Positions 1 through 7,135 of a stretch of DNA of 11,997 nucleotides are shown piece by piece. Made by a program: the position numbers and the translations under genes. The stretch comes from Deltaproteobacteria bacterium (GTDB lineage Bacteria; Desulfobacterota; Anaeroferrophillalia; Anaeroferrophillales; Tharpellaceae), in NCBI GenBank assembly GCA_013153415.1, contig JAADEO010000197.1, forward strand, positions 1 through 11,997, written 5' to 3'. Under the pieces are notes generated by a model. That model ran no database searches. It was not told the origin of the DNA and saw only the letters and a program-made list of their open reading frames with translations. Numbering within the stretch: position 1 is the first letter of the stretch; each line of letters opens with the position of its first letter.

Positions 1-551
1 CCCAGGGCCCCGGGACCGCCAGGCCGATGCAGAGCTTCACGAAACCGGAGTCCGACCCGGTAATCGGCCCAGTTGAGCTGCGGCAGGATCTCCCGGACCC
101 GGGAAAACAGTTCAATCCCGTTGCCGTTAAGATCGATGAACAAGGCCGACAGGGAAGCAAAACGGCTGACTACCATGCCTCGACGCAAAGGCACCCGCAG
201 GTAGCGATTGAGCGGTTTGCAGACCGCATAATCGGGCTCGACCCGCAGAACCTTCAAAGTCGAAACCAAACGCTGCCGGGATCCCATGGGACGCCCGGTG
301 ACCGGATGCACCAGCGGAGGACCGGGCTCCAAGACCGCAAAAAGATCACCAACAGCCACTCCTTTACGGCTGCCGCAATCGATCACCACTCCGGCTTGCG
401 GACTGACCTGGACCAGATAACCCGACAAGGGACGAAAACGCTCCGCAGGTGCTGCCGCAGAGGCTGACGATGCAAGTCCCACGATCAAACCGCTGATCAG
501 ACAAAGGCAAACCAGAACTAGAAATATCTTTCTATTTTTCATCCGTAACAT
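1..551 (-). CDS. Exported protein with FlgT-C-like domain, partial (C-terminus outside window)
   Basis: The frame is open from the start to the window edge (183 codons), so the C-terminal end is missing. ATG at 551 is preferred because a GTGAG lies 7 bases upstream; a second in-frame ATG at 542 (4th codon) is possible. Residues 4-33 form a signal peptide: KNRK, then a long hydrophobic stretch ending in ASSASA. Residues about 44-115 resemble the C-terminal domain of FlgT: a GVVIDCGSRKGVAVGD segment, then HPVTG, then a strand with KVLRVEPDYAVCK, the pattern of a small beta barrel. The next part contains FIDLNGNGIELFSRVR and is not recognised. FlgT-type domains occur in flagellar and other envelope proteins, and no flagellar gene is visible here, so only an exported envelope protein is inferred. 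Its upstream gap carries terminators, which suggests it is transcribed separately from the porin gene. Confidence 0.72.
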   Translation of the reverse strand, partial: MLRMKNRKIFLVLVCLCLISGLIVGLASSASAAAPAERFRPLSGYLVQVSPQAGVVIDCGSRKGVAVGDLFAVLEPGPPLVHPVTGRPMGSRQRLVSTLKVLRVEPDYAVCKPLNRYLRVPLRRGMVVSRFASLSALFIDLNGNGIELFSRVREILPQLNWADYRVGLRFREALHRPGGPGAL

Positions 552-580
552 CGGCAAACTCACAGAAATGTCTGACTAAT

Positions 581-599
581 GCGGGGGAGAATCCCCCGC
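581..599. repeat. Perfect GC-rich hairpin
   Basis: GCGGGGGA (581-588) and TCCCCCGC (592-599) are perfect reverse complements around a 3-base GAA loop. No T-run follows on either strand, so it is not a standard intrinsic terminator. It lies about 30 bases upstream of the start of the exported-protein gene and would be in that gene's 5' leader if transcription starts further upstream. Confidence 0.55.
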
Positions 600-656
600 A
601 ACCCAAAAGAATGTTCCAGCCCGCAAATAATCACTCTTAAACCATGAAAGATCACG

Positions 657-712
657 AAAAAACCACGAAAGGCAAAACCTGCCGGTTTCGGGCCTTTCCT
701 GCAATTTCGTGG
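657..712 (-). terminator. Inverted repeat with T-run, terminator-like, with an alternative stem
   Basis: Read on the minus strand, CCACGAAA (712-705) and TTTCGTGG (670-663) can pair, and the second arm is followed by six T (662-657), the form of an intrinsic terminator with a long 34-base loop. A competing stem, GAAAGGC (698-692) with GCCTTTC (673-667), shares four bases with the second arm, so the two stems exclude each other. It could be a degenerate intergenic repeat, a backup terminator or a leader element of the gene at 551. Function is unproven. Confidence 0.4.
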
Positions 713-851
713 CTTACCTCAGGCAGAAAACAACCGGCCAGGCACTAACATGAGAATAATTCAGCCTGCGCACCCTCTACAAGACCGTCCACCAAGCCGG
801 AAAACTGCCGACTTATAGCCTTTTTACTATGACAGCTCAAGCAAAAAGGCA

Positions 852-892
852 AAAAAAAGGGAAAGCACCTTACCGGCGCTTTCCCTTTTTTT
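852..892. terminator. Bidirectional intrinsic terminator after the porin gene
   Basis: AAAAAAAGGGAAAGC (852-866) and GCTTTCCCTTTTTTT (878-892) are perfect 15-base complements around an 11-base loop. A-runs before and T-runs after the GC core make it a terminator on both strands. It lies 20 bases beyond the stop of the minus-strand porin gene, so its main role is to end that transcript. Confidence 0.88.
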
Positions 893-912
893 CGGCTTAC
901 GTCCTGATTAAA

Positions 913-2334
913 TCAGAATTTGTAGCGGACGCGGGCGGTGGAGATGAAGATATCCTCGTCGCTGCTGCCGTCTTTGTCGACTTCCCAGAAATCCATGGCA
1001 TCGTCACAGAACATGTAACCGGCGTTGACCGCGAACTCGAGATTGTCGTAGAGTTTGTATTTCAGGTAGGCATCAAGCTCCCAACCGAGGCTGTCGTCTT
1101 TCTGCTTCTTGCCGTCGTTATCGATATATTCGATATCTTCAGCCGTCATCATGTAAAGAACCGCAGCACCGACCATGAGCTTCTTGCTGGCTTTGTAATC
1201 GAGGGCCAGTTTGTTGAAGATCATACCTTTATCGAGCATGTAATCTTTCTCGGTGTAGTAATCGTCATCGGTGTAGCCGCCTTCCATCAGGCAGATGCTG
1301 TCAGCCCGGTCGATGTCGACCGCCATCCAGCCGTCGAAATCGGAGTCGCCGCCGTCATCGTCGCCGGAAGCATACCAGAAGGTGTAGGTGAGTTTCAACT
1401 GATCGATTTTCATACCAATGTCGACATGAGCGAACCAGGCGCTGACATCGAAATCGTCGTTCATCCGACCATCGTTATAGGCCCAGCCGTTGTAGCTCTC
1501 GCTGAAGTTGGCATCATCGATGCTGCCGCCTTCATACATCAGATCCCAGTTGACGAAGATGTTGTCGTAATTGGCCTTGCCGTCGGTACCGAAAACATAG
1601 AGGCTGAGATCGTAGTTGTTGCCGAATTTCTTGACCTGGTAATTCTGCGAAGTGACGGTACTGAAAGTCGCAGGGTTGTCACGATCGGAATCGCCCCACA
1701 TGTAAAGAGCGAAAACCCCGGCTTTAACGCCGTCGGCCGGTTTGAAATTGGCCCGGGCATAGAGAGCGTCGAGATCCTCGACATCGCTGTCGTCATCCTT
1801 GACCGGGTCGCGGTAGGGGCGCACCCAAGCGAGATTGATATCGACCGGACCAGCGGCGATATCGGAGGTCACACCCATGATGGTCTCATTCCAGAGGTAG
1901 CTGTTGACCTTGAAAGGCTGCAGACCCATGCGGACGCGGGCTTTCTCACAGGCCCAAGGCAGCTGGAAATCAGTGTAGAGCCAACGGGTTTCAACGTTGA
2001 TGGCATCACCGGAGTAACTGCCGCCGACGCTTTTGCCCAGAGAACCGGGCTTACCATACTCGAGACCACCGATCTCGAAGGCCCACACGCCTTTGACCTT
2101 GCCGTCGTTGGTGGTGGCATCGAACCACATCCGGTACTTGGCCTCGCCCCAGGTCTCATCGACGGTACCATCATGCAGGACCGCTTTCTCGCTGGCCAAC
2201 CAGTCGTTGTGATTGGTGTAGACCATGAAACGGTTGTTGAAATCACCCTTGATCTTGACGTCGGCGGCCAAAGCCGGGACGGCCATCAAGACCATCGCCA
2301 AAAACGCCAGTACTAATCCTGTTCTCCTAACCAT
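913..2334 (-). CDS. Outer-membrane beta-barrel porin-like protein
   Basis: This 473-residue protein has a clear signal peptide: MVRR, a hydrophobic core, then PALA|AD with cleavage near residues 23-24. The mature part is rich in alternating aromatic and polar strands separated by acidic loops. It ends in ARVRYKF, the C-terminal aromatic signature read by the outer-membrane assembly machinery. It therefore most likely forms a beta-barrel channel for small solutes. The start is fixed by AGGAGG at 2345-2340, six bases before the ATG. Loops are strikingly Asp-rich, for example KDDDSDVEDLD, SGDDDGGDSDFDG and YTDDDYYTEKD, which suggests a very acidic protein that may bind cations or suit a saline setting. 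It sits 199 bases downstream of the malic-enzyme gene with its own promoter candidate. The link to dicarboxylate entry is inferred from position only; substrate cannot be read from the sequence. Confidence 0.88.
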   Translation of the reverse strand: MVRRTGLVLAFLAMVLMAVPALAADVKIKGDFNNRFMVYTNHNDWLASEKAVLHDGTVDETWGEAKYRMWFDATTNDGKVKGVWAFEIGGLEYGKPGSLGKSVGGSYSGDAINVETRWLYTDFQLPWACEKARVRMGLQPFKVNSYLWNETIMGVTSDIAAGPVDINLAWVRPYRDPVKDDDSDVEDLDALYARANFKPADGVKAGVFALYMWGDSDRDNPATFSTVTSQNYQVKKFGNNYDLSLYVFGTDGKANYDNIFVNWDLMYEGGSIDDANFSESYNGWAYNDGRMNDDFDVSAWFAHVDIGMKIDQLKLTYTFWYASGDDDGGDSDFDGWMAVDIDRADSICLMEGGYTDDDYYTEKDYMLDKGMIFNKLALDYKASKKLMVGAAVLYMMTAEDIEYIDNDGKKQKDDSLGWELDAYLKYKLYDNLEFAVNAGYMFCDDAMDFWEVDKDGSSDEDIFISTARVRYKF

Positions 2335-2394
2335 TTTTTCCTCCTGTAATTTTTAGATATCCTTCAGTTATAGATTACGTTAAATTCAGCCAAT

Positions 2395-2435
2395 GAGCCG
2401 GCTCCCTGCCGGCTTTTCCGGACTGATCAGTCCGG
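2395..2435. promoter_or_regulatory. Paired palindromes in the porin leader
   Basis: CCGGACTGATCAGTCCGG (2418-2435) is a perfect 18-base palindrome. Beside it, GCCGGC at 2397-2402 and at 2408-2413 can form a second stem (7 bp counting the A2396-T2414 pair) around TCCCT. Both lie between the promoter candidate at 2479-2507 and the porin start, so they would be in the porin 5' leader or act as DNA operator sites. On the plus strand the second stem is followed by TTTT, but no plus-strand gene ends here. On the minus strand neither has a T-run, so neither is a good terminator for the malic-enzyme gene. Confidence 0.5.
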
Positions 2436-2478
2436 TCTGCCACCATCGGGCCGGTGCTAGTCACATCACCAAATCAAG

Positions 2479-2507
2479 CTATTAACAAATTTTAATTTTA
2501 ATTGCAA
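2479..2507 (-). promoter_or_regulatory. Sigma-70-type promoter candidate for the porin gene
   Basis: On the minus strand, TTGCAA (2507-2502) and TAATAG (2484-2479) are separated by exactly 17 bases of very AT-rich DNA, unlike the surrounding GC-rich genes. Initiation near 2472 would give a leader of about 138 bases that includes the palindromes at 2395-2435. The fit to TTGACA/TATAAT is partial, so this remains a prediction. Confidence 0.5.
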
Positions 2508-2533
2508 GGGGAAAATAGCGATTCTTGAATATT

Positions 2534-5065
2534 TCAGATTCTCCTCAGAATGCCTTCATACAGATAATCCCGGGTGTTGTTGAGAACATCCTCATCCCGC
2601 ACCCGGCGCCGGGCGAGACCGTTCGCCATCGCCGTCCGGGCCACGGCCGCCGCCACCTGGGGCGGCACCCTGAGATCCATCGCCGTCGGGATGATCGTTC
2701 CCTGCTCCAGCGCCTCTTCATCGACCAGACCGGCGATGGCGTGGGCCGCAGCGATCTTCATGGCATCATCGATCTGCCGGCTGCGGACATCGAGAGCCCC
2801 GCGGAAGATCCCGGGAAAGGCGAGCGAATTGTTGACTTGGTTGGGAAAATCGGAACGCCCGGTAGCCACGATCCGGGCTCCGGCGGCGTAGGCTTCATCC
2901 GGCATGATCTCGGGCACCGGATTGGCCAAAGCAAAAACTATCGGATCTTTACCCATGCTCTTGATCATCGCCGCCGTCACGGTCCCCGGTTTGGAAAGCC
3001 CGACCACGGCATCAGCGCCGCGAATCACCTGGGCCAGGTCGCCTTTCAGCTTATCCGGATTGGTCAACCGGGCCATCTCCTCCTTGTAAGGATTCATCCG
3101 CTTTCTGCGACCCGCATAGATCGCCCCGGCGGTATCGCACATGATGATGTTTCGGATCCCGGCCTCGAGCAACAGTTTGGTGACCGCGGTCGCTCCGGCC
3201 CCGGCCCCGTTGACCACGACCTTGACCGCCCCGGCCTCTTTGCCGACAATCCGCAACGCGTTGATCATCCCGGCCAGAGTCACCACCGCGGTACCATGCT
3301 GATCGTCGTGAAAAACCGGAATGTCGAGCTTTTCACGCAGAAGCTTCTCAATCTCGAAACAGCGCGGCGCCGAAATATCCTCGAGGTTGATCCCCCCGAA
3401 AACCGGGGCCACGGCCTCGACCACCCGGACGATCTCGGTCACATCCTGGGTTTCGATACAGAGCGGCAGGGCTTCGACGCCACCGAAGGTTTTGAAGAGA
3501 ATCGCCTTGCCCTCCATCACCGGCAGGGCCGCCCGGGGGCCGATATTACCGAACCCCAGAACCGCCGACCCGTCGGAAACCACGCCGACCAGGTTGCTTT
3601 TCACAGTCAAATCGTAAAGCCGCTCGGGATTCTCGATAATCTGACTGGTGACCGCGGAAACCCCGGCCGCTGAATAGAGTATCGAGGCCAGGCGGGCGTC
3701 TTTGACCGGGATCTTGGCCTCGATACCGACTACACCCATGTAGCGTTTATGAAGTTCCAGCGACTGCTCGTCAATGCTGGCGGCCCCGGCCGGGCCGGAC
3801 TTGTCTGAATGGGAGGGTGGCGGCAGAACCGCCAGTTCACCCTCGTAAACATAAGTGGAAAGCTTTTCGGCGATTTTCTCCGGGTCGGCTTCCTTGCGGT
3901 TGACCCCGCCGGCGATCGCCGCCGCCGCGACCCGGCCGGCGATTTCCGGAGCAATACCGAAATCGAACAACCGGGGGGCGATATTGACCTCGCTCAGGAG
4001 TGCGTCGGGAACCTGGGCCTGGAGGGCCTGGACCGCGGCCTGCTCCATCTCCCAGGTAATCTTCCAGGCCGCCACATCCAGGGCGCCGCGGAAAAAACCG
4101 GGGAAAACCAGTGCCGAAGTCAGGTAATTGGGATGGGCGACACTGCCGGTGGCAACGATGAAAGCACCGGCCCGGCGGGCGGCGAGATAGTCGATCTCAG
4201 GCTGCGGCAGGGCCAGGGCCAGAATAATCGGCCGAATTGCCATCTGTTTGATCAACTCCGGCGCCAGCAGGCCGCCGCTGGAAAGACCGATGAAAACATC
4301 GGCCCCGGGCAGGATATCAGCCAGTTCACCCCGACAACGGTCCGGATTGGTGATAAAGGAGAGTTCCGATTTGGCCCAGTTCATGTTCGCGGTGCGGTGG
4401 CGATAGATGGCCCCGGCCCGGTCACAGACGATCAGCTCCCCGACCCCGAGCCGGGCCAGGCGGCGGGCCAGGGCGATACCGGCGGCCCCGGCCCCGTTGA
4501 TGACGATTTTGACCTTTGCCAGTTCCTTGCCGGCCACCTTGAGAGCGTTGTTCAGGGCCGCCATGATGACGATCGCGGCCCCGTGCTGGTCATTGTGGAA
4601 AACCGGCAGGCGCACGGCCCGATGCAGGCGCTCGACGATCGCGAAGCAGTCGGGCGAGGCGACATCCTCGAGACAGATGCCGCCCAAGGTCGGAGCCATG
4701 ACCCGGACCAGTTCGACGAACTCGTCGGTGTTGGTAGTATCGAGGGCCATAGGAATGGCGTCGATGCCGGCGAAGGTCTTGAAAAAGACCGAAACCCCCT
4801 CGAGCATCGGAATGGCGGCCGCGGCCCCGACCCGCCCGAGACCGAAAACCGCGGAACCGTCGGAAAAAAGACCGACGGTGTTGCCCCGCATGGTGTAGAG
4901 GAAGGAGGCTGCGGGATCGGCGGCGATCGCCTCACAGCAGCTGCCGACTCCGGGGGTATAAACCCGGCTCAAAACCGAGTTGTCACGGATCGGCACTTTG
5001 CTCCGGACCCCGATAAGACCCCGGTATTTCTCCCTGAGGGCCAGAGATTTTTTGGCGATCACCAT
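2534..5065 (-). CDS. Tandem-fused double malic enzyme (two diverged malic-enzyme modules in one chain)
   Basis: This 843-residue protein carries two full short-type malic-enzyme modules, about 1-412 and 432-843, joined by a Pro/Ser/Gly linker (413-431, with LPPPSHSDKSG). Malic enzyme converts malate to pyruvate and CO2 with NAD(P) reduction in the cytoplasm; ordinary bacterial short forms are about 400-430 residues. Module 1 keeps Y36-TPGV, the metal site LEDV (E133, D134), D159 and the GAGAAG nucleotide motif (191-196). It has V91 where the catalytic Lys of EGKA is expected, N158 for the first Asp of FHDDQHG, L286 in place of the ANPxPE Asn, and T316-S317 in place of NN. Module 2 keeps K520, E562-D563, D587-D588, N715 and N745-N746 with GAGAGA (620-625). 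Its tyrosine loop reads Y464-SAAGV, one residue longer and without TP. The ATG starts one base after the dctM stop (TAATATG), so translation is coupled. Overall malic-enzyme identity is secure; which module is active is inferred. Confidence 0.93.
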   Translation of the reverse strand: MVIAKKSLALREKYRGLIGVRSKVPIRDNSVLSRVYTPGVGSCCEAIAADPAASFLYTMRGNTVGLFSDGSAVFGLGRVGAAAAIPMLEGVSVFFKTFAGIDAIPMALDTTNTDEFVELVRVMAPTLGGICLEDVASPDCFAIVERLHRAVRLPVFHNDQHGAAIVIMAALNNALKVAGKELAKVKIVINGAGAAGIALARRLARLGVGELIVCDRAGAIYRHRTANMNWAKSELSFITNPDRCRGELADILPGADVFIGLSSGGLLAPELIKQMAIRPIILALALPQPEIDYLAARRAGAFIVATGSVAHPNYLTSALVFPGFFRGALDVAAWKITWEMEQAAVQALQAQVPDALLSEVNIAPRLFDFGIAPEIAGRVAAAAIAGGVNRKEADPEKIAEKLSTYVYEGELAVLPPPSHSDKSGPAGAASIDEQSLELHKRYMGVVGIEAKIPVKDARLASILYSAAGVSAVTSQIIENPERLYDLTVKSNLVGVVSDGSAVLGFGNIGPRAALPVMEGKAILFKTFGGVEALPLCIETQDVTEIVRVVEAVAPVFGGINLEDISAPRCFEIEKLLREKLDIPVFHDDQHGTAVVTLAGMINALRIVGKEAGAVKVVVNGAGAGATAVTKLLLEAGIRNIIMCDTAGAIYAGRRKRMNPYKEEMARLTNPDKLKGDLAQVIRGADAVVGLSKPGTVTAAMIKSMGKDPIVFALANPVPEIMPDEAYAAGARIVATGRSDFPNQVNNSLAFPGIFRGALDVRSRQIDDAMKIAAAHAIAGLVDEEALEQGTIIPTAMDLRVPPQVAAAVARTAMANGLARRRVRDEDVLNNTRDYLYEGILRRI

Positions 5066-5066
5066 A

Positions 5067-6464
5067 TTAGAAGCCTTTCAAATGGTCGATAAATTGGGGC
5101 AAGAAGAGCGAGATATCGGGAATATAGGTGATCAGCATCAGAAACACCAGCAAAATCAGCAACCAGGGCAGAGCCGCTTTCAAAACCCAGGTCAGGTTGT
5201 GACCGGTGATCCCGGCCGTGACGAAAAGGTTGAGGCCGACCGGCGGCGTGATCATGCCGATCTCCATGTTGACAACCATGATGACCCCGAGATGAATCGG
5301 GTTGATCCCGAGTTTCAGAGCGATCGGGAAAAGGATCGGGGCCATGATCAGGATGATCGCCGAAGGCTCCATAAAGTTACCGGCCATCAGCAGCAGGATG
5401 TTGACAACCAGGAGAAAACCCCAGGCCGGCAGACCCCAGCTGACAATCGTGGCGGCGATATGGTGGGGAATCCGTTCGGTGGTCAGCACGTGGGCGAAAA
5501 GCATGGCGTTACCGATGATAAACAGCAGCATGATCGAAACCCGGGAGGCGTCCATCATCACCCGCCGGACATCGGGATGGGTCAGGGATCGGGGGAAAGC
5601 CATCAGGGTCAGCTTGAGATTCCTGAAAACCGTGGCGGAAACGCTTTCACCGGGCTGGTGCCAGGCCACGCCCTTGAGCGGGCCCATGTCGCGGTAGACG
5701 AAAACCGCGATGAAAAAAGCGTAGACCGCTGAAACCGCGGCCGCTTCGGTGGGACTGGCGATACCGCCGTAGATCGATCCGAGAACGATGACGATCAGCA
5801 TCAGCCCCCAGCCAGCATGGAAACCGGAACGGGCCAGGTTTTTGAAACCGATCCAGGGCTGGGCCGGCAGATGCTTGATCCGGGCGACGATGTAGATCAC
5901 CAGCATCAGCATCGAACCCATCATGATCCCGGGCAGAAACCCGGCCATGAAAAGCCGGGCCGCCGAAACCTCGGTGGCCGCGGCGTAGACCAGCATGACG
6001 ATCGAGGGTGGAATCAGGATTCCGAGGGTGCCGGCGTTGGTGATCACTCCGGCGGCCAGCGATTCCGGATACCCGGCTTTGACCATGCCGGCGATAACGA
6101 TCGAGCCGATCGCGGCCACGGTCGCCGGCGAGGAGCCCGAAACCGCAGCAAAAATCATGCAGGCCAGGACCGAAGCCATGGCCAGGCCGCCGCGAATCCA
6201 GCCGACGCAGTCGATAGCGAAGTTGATGATCCGGTTGGCGACTCCCCCGGTCGTCAGGAAAGCCGAAGAGAGAATGAAAAAGGGAATCGCCAGCAGGGTG
6301 TAATGCTCGGACTGGGACTCGAAGAGCTTCAAAGCGATGGAAGCCAAAGAATCGTGGGAAAAGAAAAGGATCGTGGTGATGCTGGAGAGACCGAGAGCGA
6401 AAGCGATCGGCATCCCGGTGACCACGAAAACGAAAAGCAGAATGAAAAGAACGCTGGTGGTCAT
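5067..6464 (-). CDS. dctM: TRAP dicarboxylate transporter large membrane subunit DctM
   Basis: DctM is the large integral membrane subunit of a TRAP transporter. With DctQ and the periplasmic DctP it drives substrate import using an ion gradient. The 465-residue protein is a chain of hydrophobic helices with family hallmarks: GSSPATVAAIGSI (110-122), NAGTLGILIPPSIVMLVYA (143-161), ASPTEAAA (236-243), and the second inverted-repeat half with NFMEPSAI (363-370) and MITPPVGLNLFV (404-415). It is about 35-40 residues longer than the usual 425-430, mostly from an extra hydrophilic stretch around 258-300 between the two halves. Its ATG overlaps the dctQ stop by 4 bases (ATGA), and its stop lies one base from the malic-enzyme ATG, so the three are one translational unit. 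Confidence 0.95.
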   Translation of the reverse strand: MTTSVLFILLFVFVVTGMPIAFALGLSSITTILFFSHDSLASIALKLFESQSEHYTLLAIPFFILSSAFLTTGGVANRIINFAIDCVGWIRGGLAMASVLACMIFAAVSGSSPATVAAIGSIVIAGMVKAGYPESLAAGVITNAGTLGILIPPSIVMLVYAAATEVSAARLFMAGFLPGIMMGSMLMLVIYIVARIKHLPAQPWIGFKNLARSGFHAGWGLMLIVIVLGSIYGGIASPTEAAAVSAVYAFFIAVFVYRDMGPLKGVAWHQPGESVSATVFRNLKLTLMAFPRSLTHPDVRRVMMDASRVSIMLLFIIGNAMLFAHVLTTERIPHHIAATIVSWGLPAWGFLLVVNILLLMAGNFMEPSAIILIMAPILFPIALKLGINPIHLGVIMVVNMEIGMITPPVGLNLFVTAGITGHNLTWVLKAALPWLLILLVFLMLITYIPDISLFLPQFIDHLKGF

Positions 6465-7015
6465 GCGGATTTACCTCCCTCCCCGTGCGCCTGGGCCTCT
6501 TCGACCAGGTACATGCTCTCCTGGGCCTCGTCGCTGAGTTTGAAACCGTCCTGGCGGCCGGTGATAATGGCCCACAAGAGCTGCAATAGACGCCAGGCCA
6601 GCATCAACATGCCGATCAGCAGAATACTGTGGGCGATCCACTTGGGAATCGGCAGATCCTCGAGCTCGAGACCGATCGATTGGACCTTGCTGAGATAGAC
6701 CCAGGCCCCCTCGATAAAAAGGGCGCAGTAGGCCAGGCAGCAGATCACGGCGATACCGCTGACGATGCGCCGGGGCAACGGCGGCAGGATCTTGACCAGG
6801 GCGTCGACCCCGATGTGGGAACCGACCTTGACCCCGTAGGAGGCGCCGAACAGCACCATCCAGGCGGAAAGGTGCAGGGTCAATTCCTGGGCCCACATGA
6901 GCCCGGTGCCGAAGCCGAAACGAAGCACGACTTCCACGAAAACCAGTAACGTCATCGAGGCCAGAAGCAGCGAAATGATCGCCTCTTCCAGACCGTTCAC
7001 TATCCGGCTGAACAT
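6461..7015 (-). CDS. dctQ: TRAP dicarboxylate transporter small membrane subunit DctQ
   Basis: DctQ is the small four-helix membrane subunit that pairs with DctM. The 184-residue protein has hydrophobic segments at about 12-33, 46-64, 84-105 and 126-150. The family motif WAQELTLHLSAWMVLFGA (41-58) is followed by KVGSHIGVD (63-71), and LELEDLPIPKW (116-126) precedes helix 4. A hydrophilic, Glu-rich tail (152-184) extends past the usual end. The start at 7015 follows an AAGGGTG ribosome-binding site. It overlaps dctM by 4 bases. A terminator-like hairpin separates it from dctP, so it should be made in smaller amounts than the binding protein. Confidence 0.93.
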   Translation of the reverse strand: MFSRIVNGLEEAIISLLLASMTLLVFVEVVLRFGFGTGLMWAQELTLHLSAWMVLFGASYGVKVGSHIGVDALVKILPPLPRRIVSGIAVICCLAYCALFIEGAWVYLSKVQSIGLELEDLPIPKWIAHSILLIGMLMLAWRLLQLLWAIITGRQDGFKLSDEAQESMYLVEEAQAHGEGGKSA

Positions 7016-7081
7016 TTTTTCACCCTTTTTTCATCACAGGCCTGGGGCTTTACGCTCCCGCCACCGGACCTGTCGCTAGAG

Positions 7082-7119
7082 AAAAAACACGGGTCTCCCC
7101 CGCAAAGGGAAGACCCGTG
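7082..7119 (-). terminator. Terminator/attenuator between dctP and dctQ
   Basis: On the minus strand CACGGGTCT (7119-7111) pairs with AGACCCGTG (7096-7088), with further G-C pairs inside, and T6 follows at 7087-7082. It begins 16 bases after the dctP stop. This is a textbook intrinsic terminator placed inside the operon. Partial readthrough would give an excess of binding protein over the membrane subunits, a common arrangement in binding-protein-dependent transporters. It also protects the 3' end of the dctP message. Confidence 0.85.
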
Positions 7120-7135
7120 ACCCGGTACGACCGGA

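Larger units (their letters stand above)
552..912. other. Non-coding gap with hairpins
   Basis: This 361-base stretch separates two minus-strand genes. It holds the GC hairpin at 581-599, the inverted repeat at 657-712 and the bidirectional terminator at 852-892, all listed separately. Between 713 and 851 I see no convincing gene, promoter or RNA. The stretch is more AT-rich than the neighbouring genes, and the promoter of the gene at 551 should lie here, but no good -35/-10 pair stands out. Confidence 0.6.

Noticed and set aside
581..599. Terminator call for the GC hairpin
   Set aside because: The stem is perfect but no T-run follows on either strand, so it is listed only as a hairpin.
829..2316. 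Long plus-strand reading frame of 495 codons opposite the porin gene
   Set aside because: It is a mirror of the Asp-rich porin codons, giving a Val/Ile-rich peptide with no start signal, no domain and the bidirectional terminator inside its first codons. The minus-strand porin has a signal peptide, AGGAGG and a Phe end.
2534..5065. Malic enzyme fused to phosphotransacetylase (MaeB type)
   Set aside because: The C-terminal half contains a second EGKA, LEDI, FHDDQHG, GAGAGA and ANPVPE set, so it is another malic-enzyme module and not a phosphotransacetylase domain.
3809..5092. Plus-strand reading frame of 427 codons opposite the malic enzyme (also 2525-3673)
   Set aside because: The peptides are Gly/Asp/Arg-rich shadows of the malic-enzyme codons, with no recognisable motif. 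The minus-strand protein matches its family along its full length.
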